Assembly (NCBI GenBank): GCA_024233085.1
Contig: JACKQC010000023.1
Coordinates: 19,942-83,941, forward strand
Reading direction: 5' to 3'
Length of the DNA stretch: 64,000 nt
Origin: Akkermansiaceae bacterium
GTDB taxonomy: Bacteria; Verrucomicrobiota; Verrucomicrobiia; Verrucomicrobiales; DEV007
Position numbers and translations under genes: made by a program. Position 1 is the stretch's first letter. Each line of letters opens with the position of its first letter. Positions 36,961 through 46,178 of this stretch are shown here, one piece after another. The notes beneath the pieces are model-generated. The model did not search any database. It was not told the origin of the DNA and saw only the letters and a list, made by a program, of their open reading frames with translations.

Positions 36961-39900
36961 TCAAATGTCGGGGTCGTCAAGATCGATCCCGGAGTCGGTG
37001 GTGGGGAAGTCCGGCTCGGGAGAAACGTGGCTCTTCGCCGGCTCGAGCTTCATTCCCATCTGTTCCTCGAGCGCGCGAACGGCGTCGGCCTCGGAGCCGC
37101 CGCCCCGGGACTCGATGGTGTAGGTGCCCGTTTTTTCGTTGGCGCGGATCTGCCAGTCGCCCTCCGCTTTCGGAGCATCCACGTCACCAACGGATTCGGC
37201 CGCGCGCGACTTGACGTCGGCCGTCCCGTCGGGCTTGACCTTCACATCGTAGCGGTTTCCGAAATTCTCCCGCCGCGCGATCGCCTCCGTGCTGGTCGCC
37301 GAATCGTGCCCGGACACGCCCTTCTTGGCGTCGAGCAACTCGACATCCTCGTCTCCGCCGGTTTTTGGCGCTTCGCCGGGCGGGTTTTCGGTGCGTTGCG
37401 AAATCTCCTTGTCGATCTTGCCGATGCGCTCGTCGAGGCTCTTGACGACGGGATCGTCTTCCCGCAGTCCCTTGTTTTCCACCAAATCCTTCCGCGCTTC
37501 CTGGTAACGCTCCTTCTGGCTGGTGAGCTGTTGGACTTTCGGATCTTCCGGAGTGGAAGCCGGTTTTCCCGCCTCGGGCTCTGACTTGGGCGTTTCGCCT
37601 TCCGTTTTCGAAGGCGTGCTTTCAGGCTCGCTTTTTGTGGGCGCTTCGGCGTCGGTTTTGGCCGAAGCCTCCGGTTCGGTTCTCGTCGGGGCTTCCGCTT
37701 CCGGCTTCGTGGGCACCTCCGCTTCGGGTTTCGCCGGCACTTCGGTCTCGGGTTTCGTCGGCACCTCGGCCTCGGGTTTCGTCGGCACCTCGGCCTCGGG
37801 TTTCGCCGGCACTTCTGCTTCCGGCTTCCTGGGCACTTCGGCCTCGACCTTGGTCGGCACTTCCACGTCCGCCTTCGAAGGTACTTCCACGTCCGTTCGA
37901 GTCGGAACCTCGACACCCGGTTTTCCCGGCAATTCGACCTCAGTTCTCGAGGGAATCTCCACGCCGCCACCGCCGGCCTTCGCGGGAATCTCGATGTCGG
38001 TTTTTCCGAGAATATTGCCCGTGCCTTCGCCCATCTCCCGGCCTCCCGTTCGAAGGGTTGTCCGGATGTCCTGGCTCAGAAAGTCGCCGGTCGATTTCGC
38101 GGCGTTGGTGAGGGTGTCTCCCATTTTCGTGCCGGCCAGGGTCGCTTCGAACCCCACCTGCCCGGCCTTGGCGGTGACGGCGAGTCCCTTCTGAATGGCC
38201 CGCCCCTTGATTTCGTCGGTCACCACCCGGGTCGCGGCCGTCTGGAAGGCTTCCAGACCGCTTTTTCCCGCCATGACCTCGTCGTGGACGATATACATCT
38301 TGTCGCCCACCTCGAAGACATATTCCGACTGTCCTCCGGTCGCGCCGCCGATCAGACCGCGGAGGACCATCGCCTTGTAGGACGTTTCTCCATCCGCGTT
38401 TCGGCCTGTGAAAATTTCCCGGGAGGTGGCCTGCGCGCCTTCCCTGACCCAATTGGTGTTGCGGGCCTCCACCCGCGACTTTTCGGCGTCCAGTTCGTGT
38501 CGGAGCAGGTTTTGCAGGCGATCGAGTTCCTCGCGGGAGGGTTGCTCGCCTTTTCCGAAAGCGAGGTTTTCGCTCATCCGGTTCAGGTGTTCGAGCATCT
38601 TGTCCGCCTGGCCTTCGCCGTATTGCAGTTGGTCTTTGTCCGCCAGGTTGCGAATCGCCTTCGAGGTCTTGTGGATGTCATTGAGAAGTTCCCGCTCCTC
38701 CTGCTGCTTCTGGATCAGGGCGTCGTGCTCGCCGAAGGTCCAACTGGTGCGTTGACGGGCGGTGTAGCTGGTCGATCCGCCCATTCGATCGACCTGACTG
38801 TGTAAACGGTCTCGCTCCGCCTTCCATCGGGCGATTTCACGATCCTGCGACGTGGTGTCCCTGCCGGCCTTGACGAGTCCCTGACGCACGGATTCCAGAA
38901 ATCCAATTTGTTCGACCGCATTGCGGTAGTCGTTCTCCGCCTGATGGATGTTTTCCTGATTGACGAGCCGATCGCAAAAGGCCTGCGCCTCCTCCCGCGT
39001 GCCGAACCGGTGGATGCGACCGTCCGGAGCGGTTACTTGCCAGGGCAGACTATCGTCCGGCGGCTCCGTGCCTTCCCCCTCGGCCGTTTCCGTTCCCGCC
39101 CCCCGCAGAAGTGCCTGCTGAAAGGCGTCGGCCAGCGTCCCTCCCAGCAGGATGCCCAACAACGCCCCGGCAGTCGCGAAGCCCCCGCCGAGGAGGCCAA
39201 ATTCCACCACTTTTCGCCCGTCGGGCGTCTGCAAATAACCGCCGAATGTTTTTTCCCCGCCACCTTGGGGCGAATACTCGTCCCAACCGCCATCGTCGGC
39301 CCATGCCGGCGGCGCCGAACCCAGCGACAAAATCAAGGCGATCGCAAAGAGCCATCCCGCCGTTTGGCCCGACGTCGGAGCTGAGGGCGGTGGCCCGGGC
39401 GGTTTCGTGCGCGTGCGCCGGTACCACAACACCACACCGATCACCAGCGCCGCCGTGGCATAGAATCCGTAATACAGGTAACTGAGCAAAAATCCCGCCG
39501 ACGCCGCCAACGCCAGCAGCCAGGGCTGTTGTTCCAATGGCGCGCCGGGCGGTTTTTGCCGCTGATCGTGCGCCGCCCTGAATCCCGCCAGCACGCTCGC
39601 CACCGCCCCGAGCAGGACAAATTTTCTCAGGCTCCAGCCGACGCGCATCGCGACATCCCCCAGCACCGCCGCGCCACCCCCGACCATCAGCAGACGCTCG
39701 TAAACGGCCGGCCGACGGATGTTCGCCTTGATTTGCGCCAGCGCGTAACCGAATCCCGACGGAGACACTTTCAGCGCGCCGGCCGTGAACTTCACGATGC
39801 GCAGCCCCATTCCGCGCGCGAAACTGACGGCTCCGAAAAACATCATCGCCCCCGCGAACCACCGCGCTCCCGGTCCGGCCAGGTCGTCCGGCCCGATCAG

Positions 39901-40158
39901 TTTGCCGGCCGTTTCGTTCCATCCCCCTGCCTTGGCCTGAAGGTAGACATGATAAATGGCCGCCAAGCCATAGATGAACGGCGCCACGACCAGCGAAATC
40001 AGCAGACGCCGGCGGATCGTATTCCAGATGGCGCGGAAAATGATCTTCGGGGTGAACATTTTCCGAAAGGCCGCGAGGTATCGCCCCGCCAGTTGGCCGA
40101 TCGACGCCGTGGAAACCGCCGAGGGGGCGGCGGCGGCAATGGATCCCGCTTCGTTCAT
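36961..40158 (-). CDS. 1065-aa membrane protein with octapeptide repeats, unknown function
   Basis: Unrecognised giant membrane protein. About eight hydrophobic helices lie within residues 48-353, the last in a Gly-rich segment (LLGGGFATAGALLGILLGG). A charged helical region (about 385-570) follows, then a globular-looking part (about 585-700; YVFEVGDKMYIVHDEVMAGK), fourteen exact octapeptides (733-844; consensus AEVPTKPE) and a charged tail ending in Asp-rich sequence. The octapeptide block resembles a wall- or periplasm-spanning stalk. The region about 600-700 recalls the pre-toxin stretch of large secreted proteins, but I see no toxin domain. Its start overlaps the upstream gene stop by 4 nt (ATGA), so the two are translationally coupled, and the zinc-ribbon gene follows closely. 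Confidence 0.8.
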   Translation of the reverse strand: MNEAGSIAAAAPSAVSTASIGQLAGRYLAAFRKMFTPKIIFRAIWNTIRRRLLISLVVAPFIYGLAAIYHVYLQAKAGGWNETAGKLIGPDDLAGPGARWFAGAMMFFGAVSFARGMGLRIVKFTAGALKVSPSGFGYALAQIKANIRRPAVYERLLMVGGGAAVLGDVAMRVGWSLRKFVLLGAVASVLAGFRAAHDQRQKPPGAPLEQQPWLLALAASAGFLLSYLYYGFYATAALVIGVVLWYRRTRTKPPGPPPSAPTSGQTAGWLFAIALILSLGSAPPAWADDGGWDEYSPQGGGEKTFGGYLQTPDGRKVVEFGLLGGGFATAGALLGILLGGTLADAFQQALLRGAGTETAEGEGTEPPDDSLPWQVTAPDGRIHRFGTREEAQAFCDRLVNQENIHQAENDYRNAVEQIGFLESVRQGLVKAGRDTTSQDREIARWKAERDRLHSQVDRMGGSTSYTARQRTSWTFGEHDALIQKQQEERELLNDIHKTSKAIRNLADKDQLQYGEGQADKMLEHLNRMSENLAFGKGEQPSREELDRLQNLLRHELDAEKSRVEARNTNWVREGAQATSREIFTGRNADGETSYKAMVLRGLIGGATGGQSEYVFEVGDKMYIVHDEVMAGKSGLEAFQTAATRVVTDEIKGRAIQKGLAVTAKAGQVGFEATLAGTKMGDTLTNAAKSTGDFLSQDIRTTLRTGGREMGEGTGNILGKTDIEIPAKAGGGGVEIPSRTEVELPGKPGVEVPTRTDVEVPSKADVEVPTKVEAEVPRKPEAEVPAKPEAEVPTKPEAEVPTKPETEVPAKPEAEVPTKPEAEAPTRTEPEASAKTDAEAPTKSEPESTPSKTEGETPKSEPEAGKPASTPEDPKVQQLTSQKERYQEARKDLVENKGLREDDPVVKSLDERIGKIDKEISQRTENPPGEAPKTGGDEDVELLDAKKGVSGHDSATSTEAIARRENFGNRYDVKVKPDGTADVKSRAAESVGDVDAPKAEGDWQIRANEKTGTYTIESRGGGSEADAVRALEEQMGMKLEPAKSHVSPEPDFPTTDSGIDLDDPDI
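37627..37962 (-). repeat. 24-nt tandem repeat encoding 14 octapeptides
   Basis: 336 nt divide exactly into fourteen 24-nt units in frame within the 1065-aa gene. Units read x-E-V-P-x-K-x-E, with central copies AEVPTKPE or AEVPAKPE nearly identical and edge copies degraded (VEIPSRTE, PEASAKTD). Alternating Glu and Lys around a fixed Pro is typical of extended surface stalks. Confidence 0.92.
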
Positions 40159-41153
40159 GGCTCCGTCACATAACCGCCCCTCTCCGCGATTACCAGCACG
40201 CTGCGCCAGTCCGTCCGTTGCGCGCGGATCTGGTGGATCCCGGCTTTTTCGAAAATCACCGCGACCGACTTGCCAGGCTGAATCGTCTGATTAGGGATAA
40301 GTGAGTGCGGAAATTCCAGCGTCACCGCCTCCGACGCTCCATTTCGGATCTCCATGGCTTCGCCGGCGTTCAACCGGGTCCAGCGGGAATGAATGCCAGC
40401 GTCGACCATCTCGAGCCCCGGGTTCTTCGGTGTTCGATAGCCGTCCGGCGGCCGGACCAGTCCCAGCACCGAGCCCAGGCCCGCCAACGCCAGCAGCGCG
40501 GCCAGGATCCAGTCCCGCCGGGCAATCCGCCGCCGCATGGCCATCCACGCCAGCGGCGCCCCGTAGAATAGATGGGCGAAAAACGCCAGTCCCGTGCCAA
40601 CCGGGTTTGTCCGGAGGTGATAAACCTCGCCGAAGACCGTCGCCACCGCGAAGCCCTCCAGCGCCAGAGCCCAGATCATGGCCAGCAACGGCGTCAGGCG
40701 CGACGGCCCGATCGTCAGGGTGAACATCAACGCAAAAAACAGCCCGTTGCCCGTGTGATAGACGATCCCGACCACATCGGAAAAGAGGTTGCTGTGCTCG
40801 ACCCCGGTCAGGTAAACCCCGTAGGACTGGATCGCGGCGAAGGGGTTCAGGCCGTTGAGGTGAATCGGCACGCGGATCAGATCGTAGCCGGCGATGCCCA
40901 GCAAGCCGCCCGCGACACCTCTCTCGAAACGCAGCCTCAGGTCGGCGTCGCCTTTCGCCACCGCCCGCAGGTAAACCACGACATAAACGAAAATCGCCGG
41001 CAGGAGCAGCAGGGCCGCGAGCCGCGGCATCGGCGCGATTCGATAAAGGTAGCCCAGCAACGGCAGAATCGTTCCCAGGCCGAGGAAACAGAGCACCCAC
41101 CGCGGGAGCGAGGATCCACTTTCCGTTTCGGGATTTGAGGCGTTCGTCCGCAT
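40155..41153 (-). CDS. Polytopic membrane protein with C-terminal beta-sandwich tail
   Basis: Unrecognised 332-aa protein heading the three-gene operon. Six or seven membrane helices span about residues 17-255. The last 75 residues form a soluble tail (AGEAMEIRNGASEAVTLEFP, IQPGKSVAVIFEKAGIHQIR) whose strand pattern resembles a cupredoxin-like sandwich, but without the usual Cys/Met copper ligands. The tail should lie outside the cytoplasm if the last helix is oriented outward. ATG 41153 follows an AT-richer region; longer starts in the same open frame lack coding character. Its stop overlaps the start of the 1065-aa gene (ATGA), indicating a shared role, possibly in an envelope complex. Confidence 0.75.
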   Translation of the reverse strand: MRTNASNPETESGSSLPRWVLCFLGLGTILPLLGYLYRIAPMPRLAALLLLPAIFVYVVVYLRAVAKGDADLRLRFERGVAGGLLGIAGYDLIRVPIHLNGLNPFAAIQSYGVYLTGVEHSNLFSDVVGIVYHTGNGLFFALMFTLTIGPSRLTPLLAMIWALALEGFAVATVFGEVYHLRTNPVGTGLAFFAHLFYGAPLAWMAMRRRIARRDWILAALLALAGLGSVLGLVRPPDGYRTPKNPGLEMVDAGIHSRWTRLNAGEAMEIRNGASEAVTLEFPHSLIPNQTIQPGKSVAVIFEKAGIHQIRAQRTDWRSVLVIAERGGYVTEP

Positions 41154-41445
41154 ATCGAGATCAAGGTGAATGACATTCCTTGCTCTTTTATCGTTTGCCG
41201 CCCGTCCCCCAATTGCCTCGCATATCTTGATGACTTCGCGGCACCCGTTTTGGACTCGACCCAACGGTCTGTAACGCCTGAAAGCCTGTGCAAAAAGTCC
41301 GCTTGCCAAAAATATTTGCCGAAAAGGCAAAATTTGGCCGGTACCATTTCCCCGGAGTGTCAGTCCTTTTGAGGCAACAGGGATTGACCAATCCCCCGCA
41401 ATCCGCCATTGCGGGCGGTACGGGGGCTTGGTAGCGTGGCGGCCC
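41154..41445. promoter_or_regulatory. Divergent intergenic region between the unknown operon and DUF1080-ThuA
   Basis: 292 nt without a convincing gene, AT-richer than its surroundings. A small hairpin TTTGCC-GAAAA-GGCAAA is visible near 41320-41336. It must hold promoters for both divergent genes, but I cannot identify -35/-10 pairs with confidence. Confidence 0.35.
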
Positions 41446-43026
41446 ATGAAATTTCGAATCCTCCTCTTTTCCCTCCTCGCCGGGGGTTTCGGAGCCGGGC
41501 TCTGGGTCACCGGCCAGGAACCGCAACAACAGGCCAATGCCGTCACCAACGACGAATTCGTGGCCATCTTCGACGGGCGGTCGCTCGACGGCTGGTCGGG
41601 CGACACGAAGCTGTGGCGGGTCGAGGACGGCGCCCTCACCGGGGAGACCAGCGACGCCGAACCGATCCAGTACAACACCTTTCTGAAATGGACCGACGGA
41701 ACGGTGGACGACTTCGAACTGACGGCCGAATACCGCATCTTCGGCGGCAACTCGGGCATCCAGGTGCGGAGCTTCGATCTCGAAAAGCCGCATGCCATCG
41801 GCGGTTACCAGGCCGACATCGACGCCGAGGGCAAATGGGCGGGAACGATCTACGGTGAGCAGTATCGCGGCATCCTCGCCAAGCGCGGCGAAAAAGCCGA
41901 AATCGGCGAGGACGGCAAACCCACCGTCACCGGAGCGACGGGCGATCCGGACGAGCTGGCGAATTTCATCAAGCCGAACGAGTGGAACACCTACCGGGTC
42001 GTGGCCAAAGGCAACACCCTCACCACCGAGATCAACGGCCACGCGATGGCCGAGATCGTGGATGCCGACACGGACGCGCGGCGCCGGTCGGGGTCCGTCG
42101 CGCTGCAGTTGCACCGGGGGCCGGCCATGAAGGTCCAGTTTCGCAACATCCGCCTGAAGCGCCTTCCGCTTGGAGATTTGAAAAAGGTCGTTTACGTGGC
42201 CGGCACCCCGAGCCACCCGCCGCGCATGCACGAGCACAACGCCGGCGCGCAACTCGCGGCGAAACTGCTCAACGAAAACCACGGCGACCAGGTGCTGGTG
42301 GTGCCCTACCTGAACGGCTGGCCGCGCGACGCGAGCGCCTTTCAAAACGCGGACGCGCTGGTGATCCAGTCCGACGGCGGGCCGCGCCACCCGGCCTATT
42401 GGCGGCTGAGACAGATCGAATACCTCCGGGACCGGGGCGTGGGTATCGGGATGCTCCACTACGCCGTCGAAATGACGCCCGACGAGACGAATACCACGTT
42501 GATTTCCGCCACCGGCGGCGCCTTCGAGATCAACAAATCGGTCAACCCGCACTGGGACGCCCGTTTCGACAAGCTGCCGGACCATCCGGTGGCGCGCGGG
42601 GTGAAGCCGTTCAACATCGTGGACGAATGGTATTTCAACATGCGCTTCGCCGAGGGGATGAAGGGTGTCAGCCCGGTGCTCTCGGCCGTGCCGCCGGACG
42701 AGACGATGTCGCGGCCCGACGGCGAGCACTCGGGAAATCCCGAGGTGCGCAAGATGGTCGCCGAGCGCCTGCCGCAGCACGTCTGCTGGGTGACGGAGCG
42801 CGCCGACGGCGGTCGCGGCTTCGGTTTCACGGGACTGCATTTCCACGACAACTGGGCAAACGACGACTTCCGCCGGATCGTCCTCAACGCCGTCTGCTGG
42901 ATCGCCAAGGTCGAGATCCCCGAAAATGGCATCGGAAGCCCGACCCCGACCAAGGCCGAGCTGGACGCCAATCTCGACCCCAAACCGGCTCCCAAACCCA
43001 AACCGGCCGCAAAAAAGGACGCGTGA
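41446..43026 (+). CDS. DUF1080 and ThuA fusion protein, exported
   Basis: Exported 526-aa protein combining two carbohydrate-related domains. After a signal peptide (about 1-22) comes a DUF1080/3-keto-disaccharide hydrolase concanavalin-like domain (about 33-245; FVAIFDGRSLDGWSGD, RIFGGNSGIQVRS, NEWNTYRVVAKGN). A ThuA trehalose-utilisation domain follows (about 250-495; KVVYVAGTPSHPPRMHEHNA, GFTGLHFHDNWANDDFRR) with a class-I-amidotransferase-like fold. The C-terminus is a Pro/Lys/Ala tail. DUF1080 proteins include hydrolases of 3-keto-glycosides, and ThuA neighbours oxidoreductases that make such intermediates, which fits the Gfo/Idh/MocA gene 81 nt downstream. The two probably act in sequence on oxidised glycosides. 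Confidence 0.9.
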   Translation: MKFRILLFSLLAGGFGAGLWVTGQEPQQQANAVTNDEFVAIFDGRSLDGWSGDTKLWRVEDGALTGETSDAEPIQYNTFLKWTDGTVDDFELTAEYRIFGGNSGIQVRSFDLEKPHAIGGYQADIDAEGKWAGTIYGEQYRGILAKRGEKAEIGEDGKPTVTGATGDPDELANFIKPNEWNTYRVVAKGNTLTTEINGHAMAEIVDADTDARRRSGSVALQLHRGPAMKVQFRNIRLKRLPLGDLKKVVYVAGTPSHPPRMHEHNAGAQLAAKLLNENHGDQVLVVPYLNGWPRDASAFQNADALVIQSDGGPRHPAYWRLRQIEYLRDRGVGIGMLHYAVEMTPDETNTTLISATGGAFEINKSVNPHWDARFDKLPDHPVARGVKPFNIVDEWYFNMRFAEGMKGVSPVLSAVPPDETMSRPDGEHSGNPEVRKMVAERLPQHVCWVTERADGGRGFGFTGLHFHDNWANDDFRRIVLNAVCWIAKVEIPENGIGSPTPTKAELDANLDPKPAPKPKPAAKKDA

Positions 43027-43107
43027 AAAGCATTGCCTTCCCGGTCGGGAAAGCCCAAAAAAAGGCGAAACGAATTGATCGCCCCATTCTCAACCCCAAA
43101 AAGATCC

Positions 43108-44535
43108 ATGAACGAAAAACAACCCAATCCCAACACCCCGGACGCCGCGCCGACGGCGGCGGTTCCCGCGACCTCGCGACGCAAGTTCCTCACCGGCGCG
43201 GCCACGGCGGCGGCGGCGGCCTCCACCTTGCCCGTGGAATTGTTCGCCCAGGTCGCCGGCAGCGACGAAATCAAGGTCGGCATGATCGGCTGCGGCGGCC
43301 GCAATTCGGGCGCCATTGTCCAAAACCTGACCGCGAACGACGGCGCCCGGCTCGTGGCGGTGGCCGACGCCTTCCAGGACAAGATTGACGGCACCGGCCC
43401 GCGAGGCAAAGGACTGCCCGCCATTCAGGCTCAGCTCGAGAAGCAAGGCAAGGGCGGACAGGTCGATGTGCCGGCCGGTCGCCAGTACGCCGGCTTCGAC
43501 GCCTACAAGCAGGTGATCGACCAGGTCGATCTCGTCTGCATCGCCACGCCCCCCGGCTTTCGGCCCATTCACTTCGACTACGCGGTGCAGGCCGGGAAGC
43601 ATGTTTTCATGGAGAAGCCCGTCTGCGTCGACGCGTGGGGCTTCAACAAGGTCATCGAAGCCGCCAAGATGGCGGATCAGAAGAATCTCAAGGTCGTCGT
43701 CGGCCTGCAGCGCCATTATCAGACGGTCTATCTCGAGGCCTTCAAGCAAGTTCACGAAAACAAGGCCATCGGTGACATCGTCAGTGCCCAGGCCTGGTGG
43801 AACGGCAACCGCCCGTGGATCATCGATCGCCAACCGGAGTGGTCCGAGATGGAATACCAGATGCGCAACTGGTACCACTTCAACTGGCTCTGTGGCGATC
43901 ACATCGCCGAACAGCACGTCCACAACCTCGACGTGATCAACTGGTTCGTCAGCGGCGACTCCGTGGCCGGCGGCAACCCGACCATCGCCCAGGGCATGGG
44001 CGGTCGCGCCGGCACCGAACCGCGCACGGTGGGCGAGATTTTCGACCACCACTACGTCGAGTTCCGCTACGGCGCCGAGCACAACAACGTCGTCCTCAAC
44101 AGCCAGTGCCGCCACATCAAGGGCTGCATGAACAAGGTCGCCGAGGAAATCCGCGGCACCGAGGGCATCTGCTACCTCAGCAACGGTCTCATCACCGACT
44201 ACAAGGGCAACGTCAAATGGCAGCACCGCACCGCCCGCGGCGAGAAGGACCCCGATCCCTATCAGGTCGAGCACGACCGCCTTTACCAGCACATCCGCGA
44301 GGACAAGCCGGTCAACAACGCCTACTACGGCGCGAAAAGCTCGTTCACCTCGGTGTTCGGCCGCCTCGCCACCTACAGCGGCAAGGAGATCAAATGGGAC
44401 GACGCCATCGCGTCGAATTTCTCCATCGCGCCCGCGAACTACGCCTTCGACGCCGAGGCCCCGGTCAAACCGGGCGAGAACGGCGAGTACGCCATCGCCA
44501 TTCCCGGCGAATGGCCCCTGCCGTGGAAGGCGTGA
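43108..44535 (+). CDS. Gfo/Idh/MocA family oxidoreductase (Tat substrate)
   Basis: Exported NAD(P)-dependent oxidoreductase, 475 aa. The Tat signal is SRRKFLTGAATAAAAASTLP. The Rossmann fold starts at VGMIGCGGRNSGAIVQNLT, followed by VDLVCIATPPGFRPIH and AGKHVFMEKPVCVD with the catalytic-region Glu-Lys-Pro intact. The C-terminal domain has GDHIAEQHVHNLDVINWFV. It is the classic partner of DUF1080 and ThuA genes; one proposed role is 3-keto oxidation of glycosides, which the upstream gene product could then cleave. ATG 43108 is chosen because the Tat signal follows; the longer frame to 43033 adds 25 residues of non-coding character. A strong terminator lies 57 nt past the stop. Confidence 0.92.
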   Translation: MNEKQPNPNTPDAAPTAAVPATSRRKFLTGAATAAAAASTLPVELFAQVAGSDEIKVGMIGCGGRNSGAIVQNLTANDGARLVAVADAFQDKIDGTGPRGKGLPAIQAQLEKQGKGGQVDVPAGRQYAGFDAYKQVIDQVDLVCIATPPGFRPIHFDYAVQAGKHVFMEKPVCVDAWGFNKVIEAAKMADQKNLKVVVGLQRHYQTVYLEAFKQVHENKAIGDIVSAQAWWNGNRPWIIDRQPEWSEMEYQMRNWYHFNWLCGDHIAEQHVHNLDVINWFVSGDSVAGGNPTIAQGMGGRAGTEPRTVGEIFDHHYVEFRYGAEHNNVVLNSQCRHIKGCMNKVAEEIRGTEGICYLSNGLITDYKGNVKWQHRTARGEKDPDPYQVEHDRLYQHIREDKPVNNAYYGAKSSFTSVFGRLATYSGKEIKWDDAIASNFSIAPANYAFDAEAPVKPGENGEYAIAIPGEWPLPWKA

Positions 44536-44591
44536 CCGGCGAGGGCGGGCGACCGCCCGGATCGCGTCCGTCGAACCGGATTTCGCGAAGG

Positions 44592-44618
44592 CCCCCGCCC
44601 CTTGGGCGGGGGTTTTTT
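44592..44618 (+). terminator. Intrinsic terminator after the oxidoreductase gene
   Basis: Perfect 9-bp stem CCCCCGCCC/GGGCGGGGG with a 3-nt CTT loop, followed by six T. It ends the DUF1080-ThuA/oxidoreductase unit and insulates the tRNA gene. Confidence 0.93.
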
Positions 44619-44764
44619 CGTGGACCGGGGAGGGAGCCAATCCCCCGTTGACAGGCCGGGACGGGGGACGTTTACTAGGCGCTCTTCGTTCCCCCGCGCG
44701 GACTCGGGCGCATTGCCGCCATCCCGGGAATCGCACCGGGCCGGGCGGGAAAACGAACGGATCT

Positions 44765-44838
44765 GGCGGGATAGCCAAGTGGTAAGGCCGAGGTCTGCAA
44801 AACCTCTATCGCGGGTTCGATTCCCGCTCCCGCCTCCA
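44765..44838 (+). tRNA. tRNA-Cys (GCA)
   Basis: Complete cloverleaf with CCA encoded. The acceptor stem is GGCGGGA/TCCCGCC, the anticodon arm GAGGT-CTGCAAA-ACCTC has anticodon GCA at 44797-44799, and the T arm is GCGGG-TTCGATT-CCCGC with a short variable loop. It is the only tRNA in the window and stands alone between two terminators. I see no integrase or att-like repeat of its 3' end. Confidence 0.96.
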
Positions 44839-44876
44839 CTTTCATTGTCCGAAGCGATTGCTCTCATTCCGCGGAC

Positions 44877-44913
44877 AAAAAAACGCGCTTCCCTCACGAA
44901 GAGGAAAGCGCGT
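44877..44913 (-). terminator. Intrinsic terminator of the GT4 gene
   Basis: Read on the minus strand this is a 13-bp stem (ACGCGCTTTCCTC with one G-U pair) closed by a TTCGT loop and followed by seven T. It starts about 32 nt after the GT4 stop codon and separates that gene from tRNA-Cys. Confidence 0.9.
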
Positions 44914-44945
44914 GATCGATCGGAAGTCGGTCGGCGGAGCGGAAG

Positions 44946-46178
44946 TTACCGCGCGCCGGTCATCAGGCGCGCGAGGCGCTCGCGGGAGCGGTCGATGCCG
45001 AAGTTTTCCACGAATCGGCGCCGGTTTTTCTCCGACCAGCCCGGCCATTCGGATTCGCGCTCGAGCGCGGTAACCAGCGCCGATTCGAGTCCGGCGGCCA
45101 GGGTCGGCGTGGTGTCGGCGAGGAGACCGCCGGGGTCTTCGCCAAAGACTTCGGTGTTGGCCCGCCAGTCCGTCGCCACGATGGGGAGCCCCCACATCAT
45201 GGCCTCGATCAGCACCATGCCAAAGGACTCGAAGGGCGCGACCGTCGAAAAGACAAAGAGATCGCCCGAGGCATAGGCCCGGTCGAGCGCCTCGCCCTCG
45301 AGCACGCCGCACAGTTCGACGCGGTCCCCGACGCCGTGTTTTTCGGCGAGATCTCGGAGAGAGGCGGTCGTGCAATCGCCCATGGGCGAGCCCGCGAGTC
45401 GCAGCCTAAGACTCCTTTCGGGAAACCGGCGTGTCAGTCCGGCGAAGGCCTCGATCAGGGCGGGGCTGCCCTTGTCCGAGCATAGCAGGCCGGCGTTCAG
45501 CAGCGTCAGGGGGGCGCCGGAGGCGCGAATTTGGGCGATCGACACGAAATCGCTCCGATGGCGGTCCTCGCAGCCGTTCGGCACGACGGCAATGCGGTCC
45601 GCCGGAATCCCGGCCGCCTCCGGATCGCGGCGGCCGAAATTCGTCAACGCGATCGCTTCGCCGCAGGCGCGGTAGGTTTTTCCGACCAGAAACCGTGCCG
45701 GGGCCGGAAGTCGCGGCAGGGCCTCGGCCAGGCCAGCGGCGCGAAAGTGAAGGACAACCCGCCGCGCGCAGAGCCTCGCCAGCGGAAGCAGGCAAAGGTC
45801 ACGAAGCAGGGGCGCCAGGTGGGGTCCGCCTACCGGATACAGAATGACATCGATCGGACCCCCGCGTCGCAGGCGCAGCAGCCGGGCCCAGACCCGCGTC
45901 AATTCAATGATTTTCCCCATCCTTGGCCGCCGAATTTCCGACCAGTCGCGTGAAAAACGAAAGGCCCAGTGTTCGGCGGTCAAGCCGGGCTCGCTACCCA
46001 AATGCGAGAGCACTCTGGCGATGTTCAGATTCTGCCCGCAAACCGGCGGCGGAATCTGGCCCGCCACGACGACGCGAAGGCGGCGGGCCGACGGCTTCCG
46101 CGCTCCCGATTCGGTGCTACCTTCGGGACCGGTCACTTCGATCGGCGGAGTTTTTTTCACAGATTCAACGGCAATCAT
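44946..46178 (-). CDS. Glycosyltransferase family 4
   Basis: GT-B fold glycosyltransferase of about 410 aa, cytosolic or membrane-associated, building surface polysaccharide. The N-terminal half begins at RLRVVVAGQIPPPVCGQN. The donor half has VVPNGCEDRH, NAGLLCSDKGSPALIEAF, VELCGVLEGEALDRAYASGD and the EX7E-type block APFESFGMVLIEAMMWGLP. The specific sugar is unknown. ATG 46178 overlaps the divergent GT26 start within one CATG, so one of the two may start elsewhere. It is followed by its own terminator and marks the left end of the polysaccharide locus. Confidence 0.88.
   Translation of the reverse strand: MIAVESVKKTPPIEVTGPEGSTESGARKPSARRLRVVVAGQIPPPVCGQNLNIARVLSHLGSEPGLTAEHWAFRFSRDWSEIRRPRMGKIIELTRVWARLLRLRRGGPIDVILYPVGGPHLAPLLRDLCLLPLARLCARRVVLHFRAAGLAEALPRLPAPARFLVGKTYRACGEAIALTNFGRRDPEAAGIPADRIAVVPNGCEDRHRSDFVSIAQIRASGAPLTLLNAGLLCSDKGSPALIEAFAGLTRRFPERSLRLRLAGSPMGDCTTASLRDLAEKHGVGDRVELCGVLEGEALDRAYASGDLFVFSTVAPFESFGMVLIEAMMWGLPIVATDWRANTEVFGEDPGGLLADTTPTLAAGLESALVTALERESEWPGWSEKNRRRFVENFGIDRSRERLARLMTGAR

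Noticed and set aside
44765..44838. tRNA-Cys as an integration site of a genomic island
   Set aside because: No integrase and no repeated 3' tRNA end was seen nearby; the flanks are ordinary terminators.
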